This document shows positions 42,120 through 50,263 of a DNA stretch of 64,000 bases, in pieces (position 1 is the first letter of the stretch; each line of letters starts with the position of its first letter). Below the pieces are notes generated by a model. It made no database searches. It saw only the letters and a program-made list of their open reading frames with translations, and was not told the DNA's origin. The DNA comes from Bdellovibrio bacteriovorus (GTDB taxonomy: Bacteria; Bdellovibrionota; Bdellovibrionia; Bdellovibrionales; Bdellovibrionaceae), in the NCBI RefSeq assembly GCF_002208115.1, contig NZ_CP020946.1:1302001-1366000 (forward strand), given 5' to 3'. Both the position numbers and the translations under genes were made by a program.

Positions 42120-43905
42120 GAGGCACCTCCGCTTTCTTTGCGGATTCTTTTTCAGTGGCTTCTTTGGCGACACTGGTGGTGTATTCGCGGAATTTTTCGT
42201 TGCGCGCCAGCAGTTCTTCGTAACTACCGGAATCAATAATCTGACCGTCTTCCATGAACAAAATACGGTCCACGCGGTGAAGCGCACTGAGACGGTGAGT
42301 CACCAGCAAACGGGTGCGGTCCGCCCAGGCACCCAGCAAGAGTTGTTCAAATAATTTATGTTCCGTATCGACATCCACCGCGCTCAGGCAGTCATCCAGC
42401 AGCATGATCGGGGCTTCGTGATAGTGTACTCGCGCAAGTCCCACACGCTGCTTCTGGCCCCCGGAAAGATTCACACCGCGTTCACCGATTTCAGTGTTCA
42501 GACCTTTTTCCACGCGCTCGGTGTCCAGGTCAAACTGCGCCAGACGCAGGGATTCCTCCACCATCGGATCCCGCTCGGCTTCGATGTCGTACAAGAAGGC
42601 CACGTTTTCGCGCAAGGTGGCGTTCATGATAAAGCCTTCCTGTGGGACATAGGCAAAGTGCGAACGAACATCATCAACAGAAATCTTCAGGGCGTTTTTG
42701 CCACCCAGATGATAGAAGTCAAAATGAGCCCCGGTTTCTTTTAGCAGCGACAACAGCAGCATGGATTTACCAGCACCCACTTCGCCAACAACGGCGACAA
42801 ATTCCCCGTGAGCGATATCCAGATCCACATTGCGCAGGATCTTTCTTTGGGCCACAGTCAGATTCAAGCCGCGCACCTGCAGGGCGTACTTGTCGGCCAG
42901 CTCTGCCTGACGGCGCTCCTGGGAGTTTTCCGCGGTTTCATTGTTTTGTGTCGAGAAGAATTCTTCCAGACGGCGCAGGGACGTCCAGGAATCAAAGGCA
43001 AAAGTAAAGAACCACGGCATTTGACGGAAAGGGCGGGTCAGGAACACCGCCACAATCCAAAGCAGTGCCAAAAGTTCGCCACTGGTCAGGGTGTGCTTTG
43101 AATAGAACACCAAAGTTGCCAGGGCCACCACATTCAGGAAGAACGTGATGGAGGTGGAAATGGAGTTCATCATCTGACCGTTGGTGACCATGGAAACACG
43201 GTTGCTGGTTTCGATTTCACGTTTGGCGAAGATGTTGCTTTCAAAGTGATGGGTCCAGCTAAGAATGCGGATGGTGCGGATGTTCTGGATCCACTCATTC
43301 ACCAGGCCAATGCGTTCCGCCGCCAGTTGTTTGAAATTAAAAAAGAACTTGGACTGACGAAATGCCATGAACGTGTTTAAGCAGGAAATCCCCAGCATCA
43401 TCAGCACCGTGGGCCACAGAGGAATATCAAACAGCAGTGAAATTGCAAATGGCGCCAGAATCAGCGGGAATATCGTGGAAGCACCCGCGGGCAGGGTCTG
43501 ATCCAAAAACACCGTGGCCCCTTGCACGTCCGTGGCGTACAGGGAAACAATTTCCCCCACCGGGCGGCCGCTCATGGTGTCGACACGCAAGTGCAGGGTT
43601 TTGTTGTAAAGACGTTTGGCAAAGACCTTTTGCATGTGCAGGGCCTCGCGAACACTCAGGAAGTTTGTCAGTTGCGAGAAAGCCTGGGCCAGCAAAACAC
43701 AGAAGAAAGCGCCAATGATGTAAGACAGGGTGTGATCAAACTGGATGAAGTGCAGCTTGCTTTCGACTCCGGTCAACTGGTCGATGAATTCCTTCTGAAA
43801 GAAAGGACCCATCAAGCCCAGAACCGCCGCCACCAAAGAACAAATCAGAACCGTGATGCGGGCGTGAATGCGAGTGAAAACTACTTCTGCGAACAATGAC
43901 TTCAT
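42112..43905 (-). CDS. ABC exporter half-transporter, first subunit
   Basis: A 597-residue TMD-NBD protein. TM helices about 15-310; NBD with Walker A GEVGAGKSM, signature LSGGQKQR and Walker B LLDDCLSAVD. Asp replaces the catalytic Glu, as in the first NBD of ABCC transporters. The C-terminal tail is Lys/Glu-rich. It overlaps the upstream oxygenase gene by four bases (ATGA) and the downstream partner by eight, so three genes are translated together. Inner-membrane exporter; possible cargo is a peptide, lipid or conjugate. Nothing in the context fixes this. Confidence 0.93.
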   Translation of the reverse strand: MKSLFAEVVFTRIHARITVLICSLVAAVLGLMGPFFQKEFIDQLTGVESKLHFIQFDHTLSYIIGAFFCVLLAQAFSQLTNFLSVREALHMQKVFAKRLYNKTLHLRVDTMSGRPVGEIVSLYATDVQGATVFLDQTLPAGASTIFPLILAPFAISLLFDIPLWPTVLMMLGISCLNTFMAFRQSKFFFNFKQLAAERIGLVNEWIQNIRTIRILSWTHHFESNIFAKREIETSNRVSMVTNGQMMNSISTSITFFLNVVALATLVFYSKHTLTSGELLALLWIVAVFLTRPFRQMPWFFTFAFDSWTSLRRLEEFFSTQNNETAENSQERRQAELADKYALQVRGLNLTVAQRKILRNVDLDIAHGEFVAVVGEVGAGKSMLLLSLLKETGAHFDFYHLGGKNALKISVDDVRSHFAYVPQEGFIMNATLRENVAFLYDIEAERDPMVEESLRLAQFDLDTERVEKGLNTEIGERGVNLSGGQKQRVGLARVHYHEAPIMLLDDCLSAVDVDTEHKLFEQLLLGAWADRTRLLVTHRLSALHRVDRILFMEDGQIIDSGSYEELLARNEKFREYTTSVAKEATEKESAKKAEVPHV

Positions 43906-44531
43906 GATGCGTCGTTCCTAAACCAGCCAGTCAGACTGAGCCGGGGTGAATGACTCTTTTCCACCTGATGGGGAAAGAGATCGCTGCGGAAAAGGACCAA
44001 TGTTCCAAGGCGGGGTTGCACTTGCGCCAGCAGAAGGTTTTCATCTTCGGGGCTGTACAAACTCAGTTCTCCTCCGTCGCCTTTTTGCCAGTGGGCATTG
44101 AGGTAGAGGATGAAAGTGATCCGTCTTGCGCCGGAACCGCGGTGGTTGTCGATATGCTTATCATAACCTCCGCCGGGAGGATACAGGGCAAAGTGAGATT
44201 CAAATCTTTGGAGACCCAAATAAAAATTCTCATTCAGTTTTTGGCGCAGAACTTCAAGCTGAGCCAGGAACTGCTTTTGCAAATCCGAGCCCGTGTCCTG
44301 CTCCAGCCACAGAGTGAAATCACCGCGAATTTCCGCGTTCACCGTCTTGGTGGCAGAGTGACCGATGGAGGCTTTGTTCAAAGCGCCGGCAGCGTGCAGA
44401 TTTTGACACTCGTGGGCGAGCGCCTGACAAAAATCCTGTGAGAAAACCTCGGTGGCGACGGCCCAGTGATGGTCCGCGAGGTCATCAAACATTCTATCGA
44501 GATTTGTGAGATTGATTTGATTCTGCTTCAA
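43902..44531 (-). CDS. 2OG-Fe(II) oxygenase (prolyl-hydroxylase-like)
   Basis: A 209-residue cytoplasmic dioxygenase of the P4H-like family that uses 2-oxoglutarate and Fe(II). Metal ligands are His126 and Asp128 (KHIDNH) and His188 (FPHQVE); Arg197 (SPRLSLTGWF) would bind 2-oxoglutarate. The LYPPGGGYDKHIDNH and RRITFILYLNAHW segments resemble prolyl-hydroxylase-like bacterial proteins. The start is doubtful: TTG at 44531 gives the full domain, ATG at 44492 removes 13 residues. Coupled by a four-base overlap to the ABC exporter, so it may modify or accompany an exported substrate. Confidence 0.85.
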   Translation of the reverse strand: MKQNQINLTNLDRMFDDLADHHWAVATEVFSQDFCQALAHECQNLHAAGALNKASIGHSATKTVNAEIRGDFTLWLEQDTGSDLQKQFLAQLEVLRQKLNENFYLGLQRFESHFALYPPGGGYDKHIDNHRGSGARRITFILYLNAHWQKGDGGELSLYSPEDENLLLAQVQPRLGTLVLFRSDLFPHQVEKSHSPRLSLTGWFRNDAS

Positions 44532-44562
44532 AGTGTTGCCATTCTATGCAGGTGAGGGATTG

Positions 44563-46071
44563 ATGGCAAAAAGTTCTTTTACTCGTCGCGAGTTTTTAAA
44601 AATCTCGGCCCTGGGGTCTTCGGCTTTGGCATGGGGCGGCTGCGCCAGTGCCGAGCGATTCTTCATGGGGGATTCCCGCGACCTGCGCAGTGAAGTTGTC
44701 ATTCTGGGGGCCGGAGCGGCCGGCCTGGCTGCAGCTTTTGAACTGAAAAAGAAGAAAATCCCTTTCCGTATCTTTGAGGCCTCCTCACGTGTGGGGGGCC
44801 GCGTGCAAAGTGTTCCCGTGTTCGGTGAAGCAGGCCCCGTGGGCGAACTGGGGGCCGAGTTTTTTGACAACTCTCATGTGCAGTTGCTGAGTCTTGCCAA
44901 AGAACTGAATCTGCCCGTGCGCGAAATCAAAACTCCGACAGATGTGGAAGCACACCTGTTTTCCTTTGATGGCAAACAGTACCGTGTGAAGGATCTGCTG
45001 CCACGACTCAAAACCCTGCAGGCGCCTTTACGCCGTGTGCGCCTGGATCTGTATCGCGACCAGGACGTGGTGCTGAGTTACAAAAACGCCTTTCAGTTTG
45101 AGCGCGCCGCTTACTATGACACTTTGTCTTTGAAAGACCTTCTGGAGTCATGGTCCTCGGAAGTGGATCCGGTGCTGCGTCAGTTGATCGAAGTGCAGGC
45201 GGTCAGTCGTTTTGGCGTGGATGCGGCAGATCAGTCGTCTTTGCATTTCCTTTCCACCGTGGACGCTGAAGGCAGCTCGCTGCTGGGTGCGCGCACGACC
45301 TATCGCATGGAAGGCGGGCTTTCCAATCTGATGCAGACTTTGGCTTCCCGAGTGGCCGGTGTGATTCCGGACTATTCCGTGAAGATGAACATGGCCCTGG
45401 TGGAAATGTCCTTTGAGAATGAAACCTTCGAGCTGACTTTCCAGGGACCGCAGGGCAAAGAAACCTTCCGCACGCGCAGTGTGATCTGCACGATTCCGTT
45501 CTCAAAACTGCGTGAAGTGAAGGGCTTTATGGATCTGGAAATTTCCAACCTTAAAAAAGAGGCCGTGCGCACTCAAGAGTACGCGACGCATTCCAAAGGA
45601 CTGATCCCGTTTGCCAGCCCCTTCTGGAAGAATCGCAGTGGCTCAACGCCAGCGAATCTTGGGAACTTCACCGGTGACTTCCTGACCGAGAAAATCTGGG
45701 ACTCCGGGCGTTCTCAGGCTGGCACGCAAGGTCTTCTGACCTGGCAACGCGGAGGCAGTGCCGGCTTGAAGGCCGGGGCCGCTGCCACCGAAGAAACATT
45801 GAAGGACCTGGGTTTGTTCTATGGCGAAGTGCCGACAAAATTCAACGGCCGCGATCAGATGGTGAACTGGAAGCAGCGCAAGTGGTCTTTGGGGTCCATG
45901 GCGGTGTTTAAACCAGGCCAGTATATGAAGTATCGCGGGGCTGCCGCCGATCCGGAATTGAACGGGCAGTTGCTGTTTGCGGGCGAACACACCAGCCTGC
46001 GTTTTGCCGGAACCCTGCAAGGGGCGATTGAAACCGGGCAGAGGGCCGCGGCGTCTGTGTCCTTGGGATAA
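44563..46071 (+). CDS. Tat-exported flavin amine oxidase-like lipoprotein
   Basis: A 502-residue FAD enzyme. The Tat signal FTRREFLKI has Arg8 and Arg9, and Cys27 in GGCASA forms a lipobox, so it should be exported folded and lipidated. After it come the dinucleotide-binding VVILGAGAAGLAAAFEL, the RVGGRVQ motif and the C-terminal FAGEHTSLRFAGTLQGAIETG, all typical of amine oxidases. The substrate is unknown: monoamine, polyamine or a phytoene-desaturase-like compound are possible. I chose the ATG at 44563, with GTGAGGG upstream, because it places the Tat motif at the N-terminus. It is divergent from the oxygenase operon. Confidence 0.88.
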   Translation: MAKSSFTRREFLKISALGSSALAWGGCASAERFFMGDSRDLRSEVVILGAGAAGLAAAFELKKKKIPFRIFEASSRVGGRVQSVPVFGEAGPVGELGAEFFDNSHVQLLSLAKELNLPVREIKTPTDVEAHLFSFDGKQYRVKDLLPRLKTLQAPLRRVRLDLYRDQDVVLSYKNAFQFERAAYYDTLSLKDLLESWSSEVDPVLRQLIEVQAVSRFGVDAADQSSLHFLSTVDAEGSSLLGARTTYRMEGGLSNLMQTLASRVAGVIPDYSVKMNMALVEMSFENETFELTFQGPQGKETFRTRSVICTIPFSKLREVKGFMDLEISNLKKEAVRTQEYATHSKGLIPFASPFWKNRSGSTPANLGNFTGDFLTEKIWDSGRSQAGTQGLLTWQRGGSAGLKAGAAATEETLKDLGLFYGEVPTKFNGRDQMVNWKQRKWSLGSMAVFKPGQYMKYRGAAADPELNGQLLFAGEHTSLRFAGTLQGAIETGQRAAASVSLG

Positions 46072-46077
46072 AATAAA

Positions 46078-46105
46078 AAAAGGCCCTGAGTCAGGGCCTT
46101 TTCTT
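46078..46105 (+). terminator. Terminator of the flavoprotein gene
   Basis: AGGCCCTGA and TCAGGGCCT, then TTTCTTTTT. A-rich sequence on the left may also serve the opposite strand. Confidence 0.8.
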
Positions 46106-46127
46106 TTTCTGATTTTTCAGTTCAGAA

Positions 46128-46643
46128 CTACTTCACCAGATTGATTTGCAAAGTGCCGGCTTCGCCTTGAGCCGAGATGAAACCATCAACATCGGTTTTG
46201 TTGATCGCGTTGATCAAAGAGCTCAGACGGTTGCCGGTGGCGGTCATGCCCTGAGGCACGGAACCATCCGCGTTCACCCAGCTGTAGTTGGCTTGCGGGG
46301 ACACCACAAACACCACGATGTTGTAAGAAGGACGGAAGCCCTCTTTTTCCACCTGTACGGATGGCAAGCTCATGGAATCAGCAGAAATGTAAACGGTGCG
46401 CGCCTCTTTCACCTGAGAAATAGAGATTGAGGAATTCTCGGTGGAGATGAACGGGCGGGAGCCGACAGCATAAAGAACCGTCAGGTACTGACCGCGATAG
46501 TTGCCCAGTTTGTTGACCTGAAGGGACGGGATCGTTTCAAAGCGTGCAGCTTCTGCACTTCTTTGTGATACCGAACCACTCATAAGGCCCAGACCGATGA
46601 TCAGAGTCAAAGCATTGATGATAATAAGTTTGAGGGATCTCAT
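46128..46643 (-). CDS. Exported protein of unknown function (TULIP partner?)
   Basis: A 171-residue protein with one N-terminal hydrophobic segment (LIIINALTLIIGLGLMSGSV) acting as signal or anchor, then a beta-rich domain (IPSLQVNKLGNYRGQYLTVL and following). No family recognised. It starts immediately after the BPI-like gene (stop 46644) with no gap, so the two are certainly one operon. A role beside that protein in envelope or lipid handling is inferred from the context only. Confidence 0.7.
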   Translation of the reverse strand: MRSLKLIIINALTLIIGLGLMSGSVSQRSAEAARFETIPSLQVNKLGNYRGQYLTVLYAVGSRPFISTENSSISISQVKEARTVYISADSMSLPSVQVEKEGFRPSYNIVVFVVSPQANYSWVNADGSVPQGMTATGNRLSSLINAINKTDVDGFISAQGEAGTLQINLVK

Positions 46644-48359
46644 TTAGTTTGCTCCTGTTTTCGCGTAATCCAGATACATGATCAGGTGACCATTTGGATC
46701 CATCATCACACGATTGATATCCAGTTTAATTCCCAAAATCTGCGGTGGCAGTGGCAGGCCGCCTGGAAGGGCTTCTTCCGTCTTGGCCCAGTTGGCACTG
46801 CGTTTTTTCAGCTCGTCCTTCACACCTTCACGGACTTTGCCTTTGAACAGCTTGCCGGCTGTCGAGATGTACTTGTCATCCAGGTACATGCTGTCAGTGT
46901 CGATGGAGTACATCAGCAACTGCATGCCGGTCTTATCACTCAATTGGCGCAATTTTGCAATGATATCGAAGTCCACCACGATGGTGTTTTTCAAGAACAT
47001 GCTTCCGGGCTTGATTTCGACGGAAACTCTCAATTTAACGAAGGTTTCCGTAGGCTTAACCGCCACACCGGCTGGAGTTTTTACATAGTCAATCAGTGGC
47101 GTCGCGACCAGTTTCAAAACGGAACCATCACTTTGTTTGATCTGTTCGAAGTTTTTGCGCTCGAAAGCCAGTTGCAGAACGCGGTTGATCAGGGCGCGGT
47201 CCACGCTCAGGCCGATGTCATAGTTTTCCTGGGTCACGGCCGTGAAAGACGGAGCCCCACGGGAAGCGTGCGATTTCACCGGAGCACTCTGAGCGTTGAT
47301 CGGATCTTCCACATAGGTGGTCAGATCCACATTCAGGGATTTCTTAAGATTCAGGCTTTGCAACTGCAAGCCCCACTTGAAAGCGGGACGGGTGTCGGTC
47401 GGTTCCTGACCTGGGGCTGCCATGTCCTGAACCTGTTCTAAAGATCCACCCAGGAATTCTTTGGCCTTCTGATTCAGCATGGCCGGCAATTGCGTGCGGG
47501 CGAAGTCACCGATGCTGCCGCGGACTTTTTCAAGAATCATCGGAGCCTGGGACTGGAACAGTCTTTCCAGTTCCTCGTTGTTCACATAGAATTTCTTGCC
47601 GTTCACTTCCACGGCGAACTGCGGAACGATCAGACGGCCGTATTTCAAACCCAGGGGGATGGAATCAAAGTTGTTGGAAATCTCCAAAGCTTCAAATTCA
47701 AGTCCGCCCAGGTTGTTCATGCGCAGATAGAATGGCAGACGGATTTTCAGAGGCATTTCCTCATCCGCGGCCTGCAAAGTCACGTCTTCAAAACCGGCTT
47801 TACCCAGGAATTCGTTTTGAGTGTCCCACGCCACCACGGATTTGGTGGAGATCGTCAGTTTTTTGACTTCAAGTTCAATCGCCAGGATGGCGCCATCACG
47901 CTTACCCAGAGCTTCCATCAGAATTTCATCAGTCACCAGACCAAAACGCGAGAACTTCGCCACGTAACCGGATTCACCGATTTCAATAGTCGGTTGGTGA
48001 TCATTCATCGAGAAGCCCACCAGCCAGCGGGTCAATAGACCGCGCACCTGCTGGTACATTTTGACCATTTCAGGATTCGCATCCATGAAGTCGTCCATAT
48101 TGATGGGCTTTTCAGCGGTGTAGCTCATCGCCGGGAAGTAGCCCTCATCCAGTTTCACGCCGACGTTACCCAGGATTTCGCTCAAGCGGTTGTCGAAGTA
48201 TTTCATCCCGCGTGGGGTGATTTGCACGCGCACAGCATTGGGCATCAGATGCTTGTTTGCAATCTGCGGATTGGCGTCCGTGATAGCATGGGCATTCAGA
48301 CTCTGCAAAGTCAGCAGAAGTGGGATCAGCATCTTGGATGTATGAAACCGACGTACCAT
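46644..48359 (-). CDS. Secreted BPI/LBP-like (TULIP-fold) protein
   Basis: A 571-residue precursor, signal peptide about 1-25 (LLLTLQSLNAHA). I read similarity to BPI/LBP proteins at both ends. The mature start has RVQITPRGMKYFDNRL (BPI: VRISQKGLDYA). The second half contains YDIGLSVDRALINRVL (BPI: YLGLSDYFFN) and ends GLPLPPQILGIKLDINRV (BPI: GFPLPTPARVQLYNVVL). Two-domain length also fits. Such proteins bind lipids such as LPS in a hydrophobic tube. The alignment is by eye and not statistically tested. GAGGAC precedes the ATG; a small exported partner follows directly. A periplasmic or secreted lipid carrier is plausible. Confidence 0.7.
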   Translation of the reverse strand: MVRRFHTSKMLIPLLLTLQSLNAHAITDANPQIANKHLMPNAVRVQITPRGMKYFDNRLSEILGNVGVKLDEGYFPAMSYTAEKPINMDDFMDANPEMVKMYQQVRGLLTRWLVGFSMNDHQPTIEIGESGYVAKFSRFGLVTDEILMEALGKRDGAILAIELEVKKLTISTKSVVAWDTQNEFLGKAGFEDVTLQAADEEMPLKIRLPFYLRMNNLGGLEFEALEISNNFDSIPLGLKYGRLIVPQFAVEVNGKKFYVNNEELERLFQSQAPMILEKVRGSIGDFARTQLPAMLNQKAKEFLGGSLEQVQDMAAPGQEPTDTRPAFKWGLQLQSLNLKKSLNVDLTTYVEDPINAQSAPVKSHASRGAPSFTAVTQENYDIGLSVDRALINRVLQLAFERKNFEQIKQSDGSVLKLVATPLIDYVKTPAGVAVKPTETFVKLRVSVEIKPGSMFLKNTIVVDFDIIAKLRQLSDKTGMQLLMYSIDTDSMYLDDKYISTAGKLFKGKVREGVKDELKKRSANWAKTEEALPGGLPLPPQILGIKLDINRVMMDPNGHLIMYLDYAKTGAN

Positions 48360-48486
48360 TTTTTCGTCCTCATGGTTAGGGGCCTTTCGGCCTCAGCCAC
48401 TAGTTGCAAAGCAGATTCCAATTTGAGACGGCCTCAGAAGCAATTAATAGGGGACAGAAGCTTCTGCCGGTGTCCAAAATTGATAC

Positions 48487-48507
48487 AGGCGCCTTTTAGC
48501 GGCGCCT
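48487..48507 (-). terminator. Weak hairpin downstream of the 48513-49181 gene
   Basis: AGGCGCC and GGCGCCT with a seven-base loop. No good T-run on the minus strand, so termination is tentative. Confidence 0.4.
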
Positions 48508-48512
48508 TAAAC

Positions 48513-49181
48513 TTATTTAAGCAGACCCGCGCTTAACGCCAGGGCTTTTTCCATTTTCTGGTCCGCTTCGGCGCGGATTCTTTCTGACAAGCGGGCCTCC
48601 AAAAGATCGGCGTTGCCATCGGCCCCAGCCAGTGTTTCCAAAGAAGTCTTCATCGTGCTGTCAGCGGCAAATTCAAAAGAGCCTTCCAGAATGGAAGTCG
48701 TTTCACCAGAAGCCATGAAGAGCGCCAGAGAAGGGTGGCGGTCCGCTTGGAAAGTGCTTTCTGCCTGAGTGTAAGAGGCTTCTTTCAATGCCTTTCTGGC
48801 TTCGGCATCCCAAAGCTTCAGTTCTTCCATATCCGATTTTTTGCTGTCGACCAGGGCTTGCAGCATCGGCAGCGCCGCCAGGTCTTTGGCTTTGGCGAAA
48901 CTCAAAGCACGCGTGCGGGCCTCAGCGCAAGAGTCGGAGGTTTTAAGGATCTCTTGCACGGCGGCGATGTGCTCTTTGTGTGACGCTGTCGTCAGGATAA
49001 GATCGCGAACCGAGCCTTCCACTTCCTGCAGCAGGTACTGAGCTTTCAGGGGATGCTGGGAGCTGTAAAGGGACTGTTCCTGATGCAGACAGTTTTGGAT
49101 CTGGGAAACATCAAGGCCCGCCGCCTGGGACAGGGAAGAGCCGAACATCAGACAAAGCACCGCAATCTTAGTCATTTTCAT
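48513..49181 (-). CDS. Exported alpha-helical protein of unknown function
   Basis: A 222-residue precursor with a signal peptide (about 1-20, ending SQAA). The mature part is helical with two Cys, one near the N-terminus (IQNCLHQEQ) and one mid-chain (SDSCAEARTRA), and a charged C-terminal helix (ADLLEARLSERIRAEADQKM). I recognise no family. It stands alone between the BPI-like operon and the trypsin-like gene, and is a separate transcription unit on the minus strand. Confidence 0.68.
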   Translation of the reverse strand: MKMTKIAVLCLMFGSSLSQAAGLDVSQIQNCLHQEQSLYSSQHPLKAQYLLQEVEGSVRDLILTTASHKEHIAAVQEILKTSDSCAEARTRALSFAKAKDLAALPMLQALVDSKKSDMEELKLWDAEARKALKEASYTQAESTFQADRHPSLALFMASGETTSILEGSFEFAADSTMKTSLETLAGADGNADLLEARLSERIRAEADQKMEKALALSAGLLK

Positions 49182-49407
49182 TTTCTTATCCTTTGGAGGG
49201 TAAATCTTTGAACGGATTGAAATACTTCAAAGTGGGGACCACCGCGCTTGGCGAGCCATTGCGATCTGGGCTGTTGTGGTTGTGGCGGTGGGCCCAAAAT
49301 TGTCAAAAATCAGGACGGTAGGGTAAAAACATCTGGGAACACTTTTAATAGGAGGCGCGGCGGGACTTTTTTTGATAGAAGGGGAGCGCTTTTAAAGGAG
49401 TGCTCAA

Positions 49408-50211
49408 ATGCTCAAAAAGATTTCTTTGATGATGGTTTCGGCTGCGATGTTGGCTGCCTGTGCGGATCAAAATGCCGCTCAAATTCAGGCGCAAGGTACC
49501 CAGGATGTTATTGGTGGCGACAAGGTTTCTGCCAACGATATCATCGCTCGCTCTACCGTGGGTCTTTACGATGAAAAAGCCGGTGCTTTGTGCTCGGGGA
49601 CTTTGATTGCTCCCCAGTTGGTTCTGACGGCAGCTCACTGCGTGGATCCAAATTCTGACAAGCTGATTGTTTTCTTCGGTCAGGAAATGAAGGGTCTTGA
49701 TCCTGCGAAGGTTCGTAAGACGGTAAAAGCTCTTCAGCATAAGGACTACAATCCTGAGCGCGTGGAAGACACGGCCGACGTGGCTTTGGTCAGATTTGAA
49801 GGTGCATTGCCTGCGGGTTATGCTCCAGCTCCATTGTATACAGAATTCAACCAGTTGCAGAAAGGTTCCAACGTTGTGGTGGCGGGCTTTGGTTTGAACT
49901 GGGCTTGGGGTGTTAAAAAAGGTGCAGGGACTCTGCGCACAACGGAATTGAAAGTGAAACGTTCCCTGTATGGAACAACTGAAATCATGCTGGATCAGTC
50001 CATTCGCAAAGGTATTTGCAGTGGTGATTCCGGTGGTCCTGCGTATGTTCAGAAAGACGGCCGTCTGTATTTGATGGGTGTTGCCAGCCGTGGGGACTCT
50101 TTGCCAATTCCTTTGACTCCGGACTGCTTCATGATGTCCATCTTCACTCGCGTGGATGCTTACACTCCATGGATCGCAGAAACATCTGCATTGTTGATGT
50201 CCATTAAGTAA
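49408..50211 (+). CDS. Trypsin-like serine protease lipoprotein (S1)
   Basis: A 267-residue chymotrypsin-fold protease. The lipobox LAAC (Cys18) marks it as a lipoprotein. VIGGDKV at about 34-40 resembles a zymogen-activation site. The catalytic triad is complete: His77 (LTAAHC), Asp124 (DVALVRF) and Ser208 (GDSGGP), with the two Cys pairs around them. AAAGGAGTGC precedes the ATG. It would act in the outer-membrane or periplasmic space, possibly on prey proteins; the substrate is unknown. A strong terminator follows, so it is monocistronic. Confidence 0.93.
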   Translation: MLKKISLMMVSAAMLAACADQNAAQIQAQGTQDVIGGDKVSANDIIARSTVGLYDEKAGALCSGTLIAPQLVLTAAHCVDPNSDKLIVFFGQEMKGLDPAKVRKTVKALQHKDYNPERVEDTADVALVRFEGALPAGYAPAPLYTEFNQLQKGSNVVVAGFGLNWAWGVKKGAGTLRTTELKVKRSLYGTTEIMLDQSIRKGICSGDSGGPAYVQKDGRLYLMGVASRGDSLPIPLTPDCFMMSIFTRVDAYTPWIAETSALLMSIK

Positions 50212-50238
50212 TTCAGATTTGAATAGTTAGAAAAAGAA

Positions 50239-50263
50239 AAAGCTCCCGAAGGGGAGCTTTTTT
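50239..50263 (+). terminator. Terminator of the trypsin-like gene
   Basis: AAAGCTCCC and GGGAGCTTT with a four-base loop, then TTTTTATTT. It also lies at the end of the convergent BNR gene. Confidence 0.85.
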
